Positions 46,923-59,253 are shown, counted from the first letter of the stretch. The stretch: DNA of 64,000 bases from Ornithinimicrobium sp. (GCF_030537745.1 NZ_JAUNVI010000005.1:1-64000), one strand, 5' to 3'. The notes: a model not told the origin generated them from the sequence alone. Made by a program: numbers and translations.

Positions 46923-47581
46923 GCGCCGCTGCCGCGGGACCGTCGGTGCTGAACTTTGCTGATGGCGAGGCCATCGCCGATCTGGCCACCTACGTGACGC
47001 GGGCCAAGAGTCTCGACAGTGACGCCGCGATCCGGTTGCAGGCGGTCGGGCGGGTGCTCGCCGCCTGGACCGCTGTCGTTCCGGGCCAGGGTTTGACCCA
47101 GGCCGGCCTGGTGCTGGCGCTGCGCACGATGCCGCTCGCGGAGGAGCACGACCTGGATGTGACCGTGCCCCTGGCGGCGCTGAGCGACCGCTTTGCGAGG
47201 CGGGCCGCGACCCACGACGCGGGCACGACCATCCCCGTGCCGCCAGCGACGGTGCAACCGATCTGGACTGCGGTGACGCCGCCGCGGGGTGGCTGGGAGG
47301 ACTATGGCAGGGTCTCCTCGGTCGTGCTCCTGGGGGCTGCTGAGGCAGGGATCGAGGAGATCGCCAAGGGCGCTCCCGAAGGGTCGGGAGCCAACGCGGT
47401 GGCCCGCCTCCGCAACCTGGTCTGGTCGCGCGCGGTCGCCGGTGGGGCGACTGCAGGCGCTGGGCTCGCCGCCAAGGTGCTCGGTTTTGCCCGTCCCGGC
47501 GACGGCTTGACCGCCACCGTTTCAGCGAGTGGGTCCTGGACTCGGGTGACTCTGCCAGCCGGCTACATCCTGTCGCGCTGA
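46919..47581 (+). CDS. Conserved protein of unknown function
   Basis: 220 residues, no membrane helix or signal peptide. It is alpha-helical at the N-terminus (NFADGEAIADLATYVTRAKSLD) and has a GAAEAGIEEIAKGAPEGSGANAVARLRN region, then LPAGYILSR at the end. I recognise the pattern as one that accompanies the small thioesterase in actinobacteria but know no function for it. Its stop lies inside the 3' end of the convergent GH13 gene. Confidence 0.75.
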   Translation: MSAAAAGPSVLNFADGEAIADLATYVTRAKSLDSDAAIRLQAVGRVLAAWTAVVPGQGLTQAGLVLALRTMPLAEEHDLDVTVPLAALSDRFARRAATHDAGTTIPVPPATVQPIWTAVTPPRGGWEDYGRVSSVVLLGAAEAGIEEIAKGAPEGSGANAVARLRNLVWSRAVAGGATAGAGLAAKVLGFARPGDGLTATVSASGSWTRVTLPAGYILSR

Positions 47582-49290
47582 GCCAGCCAGACGGTCGTGT
47601 CCTGGGGGAGCAGCCCATCCTCGAGCCGACCGCTGCAGACCAGGACCTCCGCACTCTCGGGAAGCGCGACCGCAGCGTCGCCGAGGTTTGTCAGCACGGT
47701 GATGGGTATGCCGTCCTTGCGCGCGTTGACGAAGGCCAGGACCTGCGCGCCATACCCGTCGATCCAACGCAGGCCGCCGACCCCCAGATCGTGCACGCGC
47801 CGCAGGCGCAGCATGCTCCGGTAGATCTCCAGGGTCGACCCGGTCACGCCCTCCTGCCGGTCGGCGGCGAGCGAGCCGTAGACCAGCGGCTGAGGCAGCC
47901 ACGTCGCGCCGTCGGGGCTTGGGCCGAAGCCGTAGGAGGGGGCGCCGGCCTCCCACGGCAACGGGACTCGGCAGCCGTCCCGACCGATCTCCTTACCCTT
48001 GGTCCGGAAAAAGGCTGGGTCCTGGCGCACCCGGTCTGGCAGCGCGGTGTGCTCTGGCAGTCCCAGCTCCTCGCCGTTGTAGAGGTAGGCAGATCCTGGC
48101 AGCGCGAGCATCAGAGCCGTCGCCGCTCTGGCCCTGCGAAGCCCCAGCACCGCGTTGGGCTGGACGCTGCGCGCGCCGATCCCGTTGGGCCGTGACGCAC
48201 CGACCCTCAGTCCCAGGCGCGAGGCGTGGCGGACCACGTCGTGGTTGGACAGCACCCAGGTCGTCGGCGCGCCGACCGCATCGGCAGCCTCCAGGGAGTC
48301 ATCGATGACCGTGCGCACGTCTTTGGCACGCCAGGACGTCTCCAGGAAGTGGAAGTTGAAGGCCTGGTGCATCTCGTCCGGCCGCACATAGCGCATCGTG
48401 CGCTGCTGCGAGGGGAGCCAAGCCTCCGCGCACAGGATCCGGTCCAGTGCGGGGTCGCCCTGCGGGTTGTAGGAGTCCAGGATCGAGCGCCAGGCCCGGT
48501 AGATCTCGTGCACCCCATCCTGGTCCCACATCGGTCCCAGGTTGGCGTGCTCCGCGCCCTCGGAGTGCGACGCCGCCATCACCGCCTTCTCCTGCCAGTC
48601 CGGCATCGCTTCGTCTTTCAGGAGCGCGTGCGCGACGTCGACCCGGAAGCCGTCGACGCCCCGGTCCAGCCAGAAGCGCAGCACGTCGTGAAACTCGTCA
48701 ACGACCTGCGGGTTGCGCCAGTTGAGGTCGGGCTGCAAGCTGTCGAAGAGGTGCAGATACCACTGCCCGAGCGTGCCATCCGCCTCCGTCACCCGCGTCC
48801 ACGCGCTGCCGCCGAAGACCGACTTCCAGTTGTTCGGCGGCTCGTTTCCCTGCTCGCCGCGTCCTTCGCGGAAGAGATAGCGCTCACGCTCGGGCGATCC
48901 CGGCCCGGAAGCCAGGGCTGCTCGAAACCAGGTGTGCTCACCGCTGGTGTGGTTGGGCACCAGGTCGATCAGCACGCGCAGCCCATGCCCGTGGGCCGCC
49001 TCGATGAGCACGTCCACGTCCGCCAGCGTCCCGAACAGGGGGTCGACGTCGCGATAGTCGGCCACGTCATAGCCAGCGTCGATCATCGGGGAGACGTAGA
49101 ACGGGCTGATCCACAGGGCGTCGACGCCGAGGTCGGCAAGGTAGGGCAGGCGGGCGGTAAGGCCGGGCAGGTCGCCCACTCCGTCGCCGTCGCTGTCGGC
49201 GAAGCTGCGGGGGTAGACCTGGTAGAGGACGGCGTGGCGCCACCAGGGTGCCTCGTGCGACTGGGGGGCGTGGGGGGAGACAGAGGTCAC
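47563..49290 (-). CDS. GH13 alpha-glucosidase/alpha-amylase family enzyme
   Basis: About 575 residues. The barrel signatures are YQVYPRSFADSDGDGVGDLPG, LIDLVPNHTS (region I), GFRVDVAHAL (region II, nucleophile aspartate), a glutamate-bearing ILCAEAWLP (region III) and LSNHDVVRHASRLG (region IV). The QPDLNWRNP motif is typical of oligo-1,6-glucosidase/alpha-glucosidases. Start GTG 49290 is preferred by family alignment; GTG 49338 is in frame, and neither has a good ribosome-binding site. It acts with MalQ and GH15 nearby in maltodextrin breakdown. Confidence 0.93.
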   Translation of the reverse strand: MTSVSPHAPQSHEAPWWRHAVLYQVYPRSFADSDGDGVGDLPGLTARLPYLADLGVDALWISPFYVSPMIDAGYDVADYRDVDPLFGTLADVDVLIEAAHGHGLRVLIDLVPNHTSGEHTWFRAALASGPGSPERERYLFREGRGEQGNEPPNNWKSVFGGSAWTRVTEADGTLGQWYLHLFDSLQPDLNWRNPQVVDEFHDVLRFWLDRGVDGFRVDVAHALLKDEAMPDWQEKAVMAASHSEGAEHANLGPMWDQDGVHEIYRAWRSILDSYNPQGDPALDRILCAEAWLPSQQRTMRYVRPDEMHQAFNFHFLETSWRAKDVRTVIDDSLEAADAVGAPTTWVLSNHDVVRHASRLGLRVGASRPNGIGARSVQPNAVLGLRRARAATALMLALPGSAYLYNGEELGLPEHTALPDRVRQDPAFFRTKGKEIGRDGCRVPLPWEAGAPSYGFGPSPDGATWLPQPLVYGSLAADRQEGVTGSTLEIYRSMLRLRRVHDLGVGGLRWIDGYGAQVLAFVNARKDGIPITVLTNLGDAAVALPESAEVLVCSGRLEDGLLPQDTTVWLAQRDRM

Positions 49291-49354
49291 GACAGACGAG
49301 GGTATGTCGAAGGCCCGGGTCGGCTGCAGGCGGCTCACCCGGGAGGGGGACAGG

Positions 49355-49780
49355 TCAGGGCTCGAGGGCGTTGACCAGCGAGTGCGCCGCGTTGAGCATG
49401 TAGGTCCTCATGAACTCCTCGTCCTGCGGCTCCATCTGGTCGCTGATCGTGGCGATCGCGGCGAACATGTGGTGCAGCCAGCGGTCGCGCTGCGTCGGTG
49501 TCACCTCATACGGCACATGACGCATCCGAAGTCGGGGATGTCCCCGCTGCTCGGAGTAGGTGCCCGGTCCGCCGAAGTACTGCTCGAGGAACATCCGTAG
49601 GCGGACCTCCGCGGGACCGAGGTCCTCCTCGGGGTACATCTCGCGCAGGGGTTCGTCGTCGGCCACCCCGAGGTAGAACTCGTGCACGAGCCGGACAAAG
49701 GTCTCGTGCCCGCCGACCCGCTCGTAGAACGAGAGCTGGGGGACGGCTCGGGCCTGGATCGTCTGCGGCTGCTCACTCAC
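49355..49780 (-). CDS. glbO: Truncated haemoglobin, group II (GlbO-like)
   Basis: 141 residues with a 2-on-2 globin fold: FYERVGGHETFVRLVHEFY, FLEQYFGGPGTYSEQRGHPRLRMRH with the proximal histidine region, and the group II tryptophan in QRDRWLHHM. Mycobacterial GlbO binds oxygen with high affinity. It is downstream of no obvious operon partner; the large unknown membrane gene starts on the same strand upstream. Confidence 0.92.
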   Translation of the reverse strand: MSEQPQTIQARAVPQLSFYERVGGHETFVRLVHEFYLGVADDEPLREMYPEEDLGPAEVRLRMFLEQYFGGPGTYSEQRGHPRLRMRHVPYEVTPTQRDRWLHHMFAAIATISDQMEPQDEEFMRTYMLNAAHSLVNALEP

Positions 49781-49802
49781 GCCCCCAGTCTCTCAGGTGG
49801 CG

Positions 49803-52211
49803 CTAACGTCGAGAGCCGTCGGGGAACAGCTCGATCGCAAAGCCCTGGTCGTAGCCCTCCACCTCGATCGTCAGATCGTCCAGGTCGCCGACGCCCTCGC
49901 CCAGGTAGAGCTCGCTGGTGACGGGCTCCTCCGTCCAGCTTGACCACCACCCTCCCCGGTGCGGCTCGAGCTCCTCTATCGGCTGGCCGCTGATCAGCAT
50001 GCGGAGACGTCCCTTGCCCTGAGTCGTCACTACTGCGAAGCGTGGTCGTCCCTCGCCCTCAAGGGTCACCACACCGTTCTTGAGCGTGCCGTGGCCAAGA
50101 GGCGGGGGTCGCTGCCCCTCGAAGGCCAACGGTTTGTCCTCATGTGCGGGCCATGACGACGGCAGGGGCGGCGCGTCGGTGAAGTCGAAATCCTCGTAGG
50201 GAACGGGCTCAAAAGCCCAGAGGGGCGCCATCGGCTGACCAGGGAGGGCCTGGAGTGCGGCGCGGAGACTGCCCGGCTCCTGGCCTTTCGGCGGCGGCAT
50301 GCCCCAGGCGTCGCGGGGGTAGCTGAAGTTGTCGACGAGTTGGTAGGAGAAGGACAGGTATGCGGTGCCGAACTCCGACTGGACCGAGCCTTCATTGCCA
50401 TAAGGTCCTTGGACGAACTGCATGATCGAGTCGGTGTCGAGGGCGGTCATGAAGAGCGCAGACTCGACTGAACTGCCGGGTGGCTGCAGATCGTAGGGGT
50501 AGCCGTCGGCGGGGAAGTCCCACCGGGCCACGAAGCGATGACCGCCGACGAAGTAAGGAACCGGCGCCTGGGTGCTCGGATCGAGACCCGGCCCGCTGCT
50601 CGCCTCGATGCTCGTCGTGTGCTGGGGGATGGGGGTAGCGTCGCTGACCTGGACCTGCCAACGCACCTCGTCGCTGTCCTGCACAAGGGTCGTCACAACC
50701 ACGGTCCGGCGCTCGCCAGGACCTGGCCGCAGCGTGTCGGGCAGCGCAAAGGTCCTGGCCTGGTCCGGCCCGTAGACGAGCCACGCACCGTCGCGCAGCA
50801 TCGGGTCCTGCTGGTGCCACAGGTCCGCCGGGGTGGCGCCGTTCCACGCGCGCAGATCCCCGTCGTCGGTGAGCGGTTGTCCATCGACGGTGACAATCAG
50901 GGCCGCGCTGGATCCGGCCCATGCGCTGACGGCCGAGTCGTGCGTGATCTCGACCTTCTGGACGTACGTGCGCCCCCACCATCCGCGGATGCTTGGGCTG
51001 TCTTTTGTCACCGGCACCGATCCGGCGGGCACCGCGGGCTCGGTGGCGTTGCCCTGCCTCACCGCTGCATTGTGGGCGAGCATGTCATCGGCGCCGTTGA
51101 CCTCGTAGTAGAACGCGAGCAGGGCTTTACCGCGGCCGGGCAGATCCCCGGTCCAGGTCAGGCTCGCGTCCTGGGGCGACACCAGGCCGAACGGTGTCGG
51201 AGTGAGCCGGGTGACAGGCGGTTGGCCTTGCCGGCCCGCGCACGGGAGTGTCACTGGACCTTCGTCGAAAGTCATCGTCAGCGCCGGGATCACCAGGTGG
51301 GGGTCGTCGACCGCGGGGAGGTCGCACCACAGCACGGCAAACTTGGCGAACTTCCCGTGGTTGCCGCCCATCAGCTCCAGCGGTGCGTTGGCGTTGCCGT
51401 AGTCGATGGTGACCGACTGGAGCAGCTGCAGGCCTTCGTTGCTCGTCGGCGCCTTGCCCCTGGCGTCGAGCTCCCAGCCGCGCGACGCCAGGCTGACCTC
51501 CGGCATCGACTGGGCCGTGCCGACCCGGCCGGTGGCGGCGGGGTCTCTAGGGTCGTTGTGGGTGAGCGCCCAGCCGGCGCCAGCGAGGATGAGGACCAGG
51601 CCAGCCAGCAGGAGCAACCGCCAGTGACCGCGCAGCGAGCGGAGACGACCGCTCACGGGGAGGGCGGCACCGGCCGGGGTGACGGGCGACTCGGGGGGCG
51701 AGCGGAGGTCGGTGAGGAGGGTCTCGACGAGGTCCTGTTCTGAGGTGTCGTGGCGATCCGCCACTGCCTCCAGCGCGTCCCTCACCCCAGACACCGACGA
51801 GATCTGGCTGGCGACCTTCCTGGTCCGGACGCCGACGGCGCGACCCACCCGGGCCGGCGCCCAGCCGTGGACCAGGCCCAGGACGGAAGCGGCCCGCTCA
51901 CGAGGCGGCATACCGGCCACGACCTCGCCCGCGTCAGCGCCGAGGCTCCCGTCAGGTGAGATCCCGAAGGAGGGCCGCCCCCAGCGGTGCCGATGCGCTG
52001 TCCGCAGGAAGTCCTGGACCAGCCCGGCCCGCGCCTCGTCCAGCCCGACCGGACCGCTCGAGGTCCTCGCCGAGCGGCGCACTGCCCGTGCGGTCAGGAC
52101 GTCGGCCCGGTCCGTGTCGCCGGTGAGCATGCGGGCGGTGCGGTGCAGGTCCAGGGCGTGCCGACCAACAAAGGCGCTCAGCTGGTCGTCGTGGCGGTGC
52201 CCTCCCATCAC
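49803..52211 (-). CDS. Sigma-like N-domain/transmembrane/extracytoplasmic fusion protein
   Basis: 802 residues. Residues ~8-75 resemble an ECF sigma region 2 (LSAFVGRHALDLHRTARMLTGD) and ~100-150 a region 4 (MPPRERAASVLGLVHGWAPA, RVGRAVGVRTRKVASQIS). A single membrane helix follows at ~197-217 (LLLLAGLVLILAGAGWAL), then a ~580-residue exterior part rich in beta-strands, with no family I can name. The region 2 core is less conserved than in working sigma factors. No anti-sigma gene is adjacent. GTG 52211 or ATG 52208 is the start. The function is unknown; a membrane-tethered regulator or a sensor that has borrowed the sigma fold are both possible. Confidence 0.8.
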   Translation of the reverse strand: MMGGHRHDDQLSAFVGRHALDLHRTARMLTGDTDRADVLTARAVRRSARTSSGPVGLDEARAGLVQDFLRTAHRHRWGRPSFGISPDGSLGADAGEVVAGMPPRERAASVLGLVHGWAPARVGRAVGVRTRKVASQISSVSGVRDALEAVADRHDTSEQDLVETLLTDLRSPPESPVTPAGAALPVSGRLRSLRGHWRLLLLAGLVLILAGAGWALTHNDPRDPAATGRVGTAQSMPEVSLASRGWELDARGKAPTSNEGLQLLQSVTIDYGNANAPLELMGGNHGKFAKFAVLWCDLPAVDDPHLVIPALTMTFDEGPVTLPCAGRQGQPPVTRLTPTPFGLVSPQDASLTWTGDLPGRGKALLAFYYEVNGADDMLAHNAAVRQGNATEPAVPAGSVPVTKDSPSIRGWWGRTYVQKVEITHDSAVSAWAGSSAALIVTVDGQPLTDDGDLRAWNGATPADLWHQQDPMLRDGAWLVYGPDQARTFALPDTLRPGPGERRTVVVTTLVQDSDEVRWQVQVSDATPIPQHTTSIEASSGPGLDPSTQAPVPYFVGGHRFVARWDFPADGYPYDLQPPGSSVESALFMTALDTDSIMQFVQGPYGNEGSVQSEFGTAYLSFSYQLVDNFSYPRDAWGMPPPKGQEPGSLRAALQALPGQPMAPLWAFEPVPYEDFDFTDAPPLPSSWPAHEDKPLAFEGQRPPPLGHGTLKNGVVTLEGEGRPRFAVVTTQGKGRLRMLISGQPIEELEPHRGGWWSSWTEEPVTSELYLGEGVGDLDDLTIEVEGYDQGFAIELFPDGSRR

Positions 52212-52246
52212 GACATCCTCTCAGCCGGCGGCAGTGGACCGCGGTC

Positions 52247-53161
52247 TCAGGAATGCGAGCCGGTGGTCGGCGTGATGGCCGGGCCCCGCACGCCGGCCTG
52301 GTCGAAGGCGCGCTTGGCGCGCTCGCGGAGCTCTCGGGGGATGGCGTACTGCTCACCGGGGCGGCACTTGGCGAAGATCCGGATCGTCATCGTGCCTCCG
52401 GAGACCGATTCGACCCCTGCCACCGTCGGTGGCTCCAGGAGCTTGTCGGCCCACGTCGGGTCCTGGGCGAGGCTCTCCACGACCGTGTGGAGCAGGCCGA
52501 TGACCTGCTGGGGGTCCTGGTCGTAGGCGACCGGCACGTCGATGGTGGCGACCGCCCAGCCCTGGCTCTTGTTGCCGATCCGGACGATCTCGCCGTTGCG
52601 GATGAACCAGACGACCCCGGTGGCATCGCGCAGCCGCGTCACCCGCAGCGTGACCTCCTCGACGGTGCCGGTGGCCTCGCCCGTGTCGATGACGTCGCCG
52701 ACGCCGTACTGGTCCTCGATGATCATGAAGATCCCGGAGAGAAAGTCCTTAACGAGCGCCTGCGCGCCGAAGCCGAGCGCGATGCCACCGATCCCGGCTG
52801 ACGTGAGTAGGGGTGCGAGGGGGAGCCCGACCTCGGCCATGATCGTCAGGAGGGCGATGGTGGCGATCGTGAAGGTGGCCAGGCTGCGCAGCACCGTGCC
52901 CATCGTCAGGGCACGCTGGCGCCGGCGCTCCTGGTTGGCGCCGGTGGCCGAGTGGAGCATCCGCTCAAAGCTGCTGCGCTCGTGGTCGTCGGCGCGCTCG
53001 ACCGCGTTGTCGACGACGCTGCGGACGGCGCGGTGCAGGACCCACCGCAGGATGAGGGCACCCAGGATGATCAGGACGATCCTCAAGGGTGGCCCCAGCA
53101 GCCAGTCCACCGTCGAGTCCCAGCTGGTGAACGGCCACGTGAGCGTCTGCATACCCCGCAT
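52247..53161 (-). CDS. MscS-family mechanosensitive channel
   Basis: 304 residues. After an N-terminal membrane region (LLGPPLRIVLIILGALILRW), the pore helix and beta domain are in LTSAGIGGIALGFGAQALVKDFLSGIFMIIEDQYGVGD, the hallmark MscS motif, followed by RDATGVVWFIRNGEIVRIGN. Opens on membrane tension to relieve osmotic stress. The start is ambiguous between ATG 53161 and 53152. Confidence 0.94.
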   Translation of the reverse strand: MRGMQTLTWPFTSWDSTVDWLLGPPLRIVLIILGALILRWVLHRAVRSVVDNAVERADDHERSSFERMLHSATGANQERRRQRALTMGTVLRSLATFTIATIALLTIMAEVGLPLAPLLTSAGIGGIALGFGAQALVKDFLSGIFMIIEDQYGVGDVIDTGEATGTVEEVTLRVTRLRDATGVVWFIRNGEIVRIGNKSQGWAVATIDVPVAYDQDPQQVIGLLHTVVESLAQDPTWADKLLEPPTVAGVESVSGGTMTIRIFAKCRPGEQYAIPRELRERAKRAFDQAGVRGPAITPTTGSHS

Positions 53162-53256
53162 TGTCGCGGCTGCGGCGCGCTGAGTGCGGGAGCACGTGGC
53201 CGAGCCTGACAAACTAGGGTCGCCATCCCCCCCGTGACACGTCGAAAGGCTTCCCC

Positions 53257-55383
53257 GTGCCCGAGCTCACCCCCCGTCTGACCGAGCTGGCTGATGCCTA
53301 TGGCGTCGCCACGCAGTTCTGGGACTGGCAGGGCCGCCACACTCAGGTCCCGACCCAGACCGTGCTCGCCGTCCTGGGCGCACTCGGCATTCAGGCGGAA
53401 AGCGACGACGACATCGAGGCGGCCCTGGCGGAGGTGGAGGAAGCGCCGTGGATCCGGATCCTGCCACCGGTCACGGTTGTCAGCGAGGGGGAGCGTCCGC
53501 AGGTCCCGGTGCACCTGGCCGACGGCACCGCCTTCGTGGTCCGGCTGATCCTCGAGGACGGCACCACCAGCGCGGTGGGCGCTCGCAAGCAGGGCAAGGA
53601 AAGGCGCGAGGTCGACGGCGTGCAGGCGGTGCGGGTGTTCCTCGACCTGCCGGTAGACCTGCCGCTGGGGTGGCACGCGGTCGAGGTGCGGGTCGGCGCC
53701 GCGGTCCGCCACATGCCGCTCGTCATCACCCCCCAGCGGATCGAGCTGCCGGAGGCGCTAGCGCGGGACGGGGCGCAGAGCTGGGGCTTGATGACCCAGC
53801 TCTATGCGATGCGATCGCAGGAGTCGTGGGGGATGGGCGACCTGGCGGACCTCGGGGACGCCGGGGCCTGGGCCGCCGGTCTCGGCGCCGACTTCGTGCT
53901 CGTCAACCCGCTGCACGCTGCCGAGCCGGTCCCCCCGATCGAGCCTTCCCCCTACCTGCCGACGAGCCGACGGTTCGTCTCCCCGCTCTACATCCGGGTC
54001 GAGGACGTGCCCGAGGTCGGATATCTGTCCGCGGCCGAGAGGCAACTGGTGGAGTGGCACTCCGACGACGCCAAGCGTTACCTCAGCCTGGAGTTCCTGG
54101 AGCGCGATGCCGTGTGGATGGCCAAGGAAGCAGCGCTGCGGATGATCTTTCGGCAGCGTCGGTCGCTGCGTCGGGCGCGGGCGTTCAACGCCTTTGTCGA
54201 GCGCGAGGGTCAGGGGCTCGTGGACTTTGCGACCTGGTGCGCACTGTGCCAGATGCACGGGAGCCGGTGGCGCTCCTGGCCCAAGGAGATGCAGGACCCG
54301 CGCAGCGCCGAAGTCGAGGCGTTCGCGGAAAAGATGGCCGACGAGGTGGAGTTCCACTGTTGGCTGCAGTGGATCCTGGACGACCAGCTCTCCCGCGTGC
54401 AACGCGACCTGGTGGACATGGGTATGGCGCTCGGCGTCATCTCGGACCTAGCGGTTGGGGTCCATCCGGACGGCGCGGACGCGTGGGCTCTGGGTGATGC
54501 CCTGGCTCGGGGCGTGACGGTGGGAGCGCCAGCTGACCAGTACAACCAGGTCGGTCAGGACTGGAGCCAGCCGCCATGGCGTCCGGACAAGTTGGCCGAG
54601 CTGGGTTATGAGCCTTACCGAGACATGATCCGCGCCGCGCTCCGCGACAGCGGTGGCCTGCGCGTGGACCACGTGATCGGGCTCTTCCGCCTGTGGTGGA
54701 TCCCGCAGGGCATGAAGCCCTTCCACGGCACCTACGTGCGTTACGACCACGAAGCGATGATCGGCATCCTCCTGCTGGAGGCGCACCGTGCGGGTGCGGT
54801 CGTGGTGGGTGAGGACCTGGGGACCGTGGAGCCGTGGGTGCGCGACTACCTCACCGATCGCGGTGTCATGGGCACCTCGATCCTGTGGTTCGAGCGTGAC
54901 TGGGAGGGCGATGGCGGCTTGCTCGACCCTGAGCAGTATCGAGAGCTGTGCCTGGCCACGGTGACGACACACGACCTGCCCCCGACGGCGGGCTATCTGG
55001 AAGGGGTGCACGTCGAGCTGCGGCACCGGCTGGGGCTGCTCGAGCGGTCGTTGGAGGAGGAGCAGGAGGAGGACGAACGCTCTCGCGAGGAGGTGCTGGC
55101 CGACCTGCGGCGGCGCGGCCTTCTGCGTGAAGGGGTGGGCGTGCCCGAGCAGGTCGAGGCGCTGCACGCCTTCCTGACCCTGACCCCCGCCAAGCTCATC
55201 GGGGTCAGCATCAGCGACCTCGCCGGTGACAAGCGCGTCATCAACCAGCCCGGCACCGACGAGGAGTATCCCAACTGGCGGGTCCCCTTGGCTGGCCCTG
55301 ACGGGACCCCGGTGCTGCTCGAGGAGCTCTTCACCTGGCGCACCGCCCGCCGCCTTGCTCGCACCGTCAACCGCGGCGACTGA
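53257..55383 (+). CDS. malQ: 4-alpha-glucanotransferase
   Basis: A 708-residue GH77 enzyme that disproportionates maltodextrins. SWGMGDLADLGDAGAWAAGLGADFVLVNPLHA, PSPYLPTSRRF, LRVDHVIGLFRLWWIPQG, VVVGEDLGTVEPWV with the acid/base glutamate, and TVTTHDLPPTAGYLEGVH cover the catalytic regions. An N-terminal ~150-residue actinobacterial domain precedes the barrel. With the GH13 and GH15 enzymes it makes a maltodextrin-processing set spread over 15 kb. Confidence 0.96.
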   Translation: MPELTPRLTELADAYGVATQFWDWQGRHTQVPTQTVLAVLGALGIQAESDDDIEAALAEVEEAPWIRILPPVTVVSEGERPQVPVHLADGTAFVVRLILEDGTTSAVGARKQGKERREVDGVQAVRVFLDLPVDLPLGWHAVEVRVGAAVRHMPLVITPQRIELPEALARDGAQSWGLMTQLYAMRSQESWGMGDLADLGDAGAWAAGLGADFVLVNPLHAAEPVPPIEPSPYLPTSRRFVSPLYIRVEDVPEVGYLSAAERQLVEWHSDDAKRYLSLEFLERDAVWMAKEAALRMIFRQRRSLRRARAFNAFVEREGQGLVDFATWCALCQMHGSRWRSWPKEMQDPRSAEVEAFAEKMADEVEFHCWLQWILDDQLSRVQRDLVDMGMALGVISDLAVGVHPDGADAWALGDALARGVTVGAPADQYNQVGQDWSQPPWRPDKLAELGYEPYRDMIRAALRDSGGLRVDHVIGLFRLWWIPQGMKPFHGTYVRYDHEAMIGILLLEAHRAGAVVVGEDLGTVEPWVRDYLTDRGVMGTSILWFERDWEGDGGLLDPEQYRELCLATVTTHDLPPTAGYLEGVHVELRHRLGLLERSLEEEQEEDERSREEVLADLRRRGLLREGVGVPEQVEALHAFLTLTPAKLIGVSISDLAGDKRVINQPGTDEEYPNWRVPLAGPDGTPVLLEELFTWRTARRLARTVNRGD

Positions 55384-55421
55384 CCGGGCGGTCGTTGTTG
55401 CCAGACCGGACGGGTGGGGCG

Positions 55422-56495
55422 CTAGGCGGCCCTGCGACGACGGCGGGTCCGTATCGAGTGGAGGTCAACGCCGCTGCGCTCGACCTCGAAGGGAAGCCGG
55501 CGTAACTCCCCCTCCCACCCGGCATACCCGCGGATCTCGGGGATGGGCTCACGGACGACTTCCATCACTCGGCTCGCGACCCGCTCCGCCTTGTTCAAGA
55601 TCTCATCACTGGTCCATCGCACGCCGCGTAGGCCAAGGCGTTCGATTCGCCCGTGACGCTGCTTCTCTTGATGGAGTCGACGTAGGGCCGACTCCTCCGG
55701 GCTCGTGGTGGGGTTCATGTCGAGGAAGTACTTGTCGTGGCCATCAGCCTCGAAGAAGATGCCCTTCTCCGGATCCAGGCCGTCCACGCGGCCGACGAAG
55801 TTCCGTTGATCGTCATACATATTCATCTGAGGGATGGGCATCGGCACGCCGCGCTCATAGAGCGCGACGAAGGAGTAGGACTCCAGCCAGGTCTCGCGCC
55901 GAGGATCGCCGAGCGCGACGGCCGCAAGGGCTCTGGGGCGCCCCACCCACCTCCGTTGCGTCGAGAGCTCGTCCAGAAGCTGCCGTTTGGAGAGCACTCC
56001 CGACCGCAGCGCCTGGTCCACGAGTGCGGTGCCATGGGGGAGCCTTCGCGATCGGAGGGTGTCAGCCGCGGTGCGGGCGGCGCTGGTCACTCTGAGGCCG
56101 TCGATCTGGGTGACCGGGATGTCGTGTGAGTCGCTGTGGTGCACCACGAGTCTGTCTTCGCGCCACGAACGCGGGCAACGATCAACTGTGGTCAGCTCGA
56201 TAGGGGAATGTGGCGAGATGAGGACGCTGTAGCCGTGGAGCAGAGCGGCGCTGGTATGGCTGGCTACGTGACCGGGGAGCCTACGGAGGTGTTCGCGGAC
56301 CTGGTCGAGGTGCGCGGATCTGAGCTGTTCCCAGTGCGCACTGGGGGGAGCCGGATCCTCCATCACGACATACCAGCCCCGCCGCACTCGACGCACCTTC
56401 GCCAGACGTAGTAACTCCTCCAGCCGGCGCCGCCCGATCCCGGCTGCTTCTGCCTCTGGACGACTGAACGGGTGCGGAAGATCGCGAAGGCTCAT
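55422..56495 (-). CDS. AbiEi-like N-domain protein with DUF559-type C-terminus
   Basis: 357 residues. The N-terminal ~60 residues form an AbiEi-type winged helix (RRRLEELLRLAKVRRVRRGWYVV), the middle has HTSAALLHGYSVLI and TSAARTAADTLR, and the C-terminal FEADGHDKYFLDMNPTTSPEE through GLRGVRWTSDEIL resembles a Vsr/DUF559 nuclease-like domain. Such stand-alone proteins are numerous in actinobacterial genomes and usually lack the AbiEii toxin, absent here too. A GGGAGG lies only about one base before ATG 56495, which is unusually close; the TTG at 56504 is an alternative start. Confidence 0.8.
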   Translation of the reverse strand: MSLRDLPHPFSRPEAEAAGIGRRRLEELLRLAKVRRVRRGWYVVMEDPAPPSAHWEQLRSAHLDQVREHLRRLPGHVASHTSAALLHGYSVLISPHSPIELTTVDRCPRSWREDRLVVHHSDSHDIPVTQIDGLRVTSAARTAADTLRSRRLPHGTALVDQALRSGVLSKRQLLDELSTQRRWVGRPRALAAVALGDPRRETWLESYSFVALYERGVPMPIPQMNMYDDQRNFVGRVDGLDPEKGIFFEADGHDKYFLDMNPTTSPEESALRRLHQEKQRHGRIERLGLRGVRWTSDEILNKAERVASRVMEVVREPIPEIRGYAGWEGELRRLPFEVERSGVDLHSIRTRRRRRAA

Positions 56496-56585
56496 GCCTC
56501 CCAAGGTGTCGTCGCGGGGACGTCGTGGGAAGGTGCTCCCCCGGAAGTGTGGAAAGCCACCACCCGCACGCTGCGGGTGTGGACG

Positions 56586-56682
56586 ACCGGACGGGCGTGA
56601 GTGCCATAGGGGGACCTATGTCACTGGTGCCCGTCCGGTGTGGCAGGGCCGACCGTCCGGTGTGACAGGAGCGACCGTCCGG

Positions 56683-56683
<1 letters not shown>
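56586..56683. repeat. 22-bp tandem repeat and inverted copy at the pepN 3' end
   Basis: The word CCGTCCGGT occurs at 56631, 56653 and 56675, exactly 22 bases apart, inside units of similar sequence. An inverted copy (ACCGGACGGGC, 56586-56596) pairs with 56629-56639 over 11 bases. The last unit touches the pepN stop codon. It may act as a bidirectional terminator between the two minus-strand genes. Confidence 0.75.
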
Positions 56684-59253
<2,570 letters not shown>

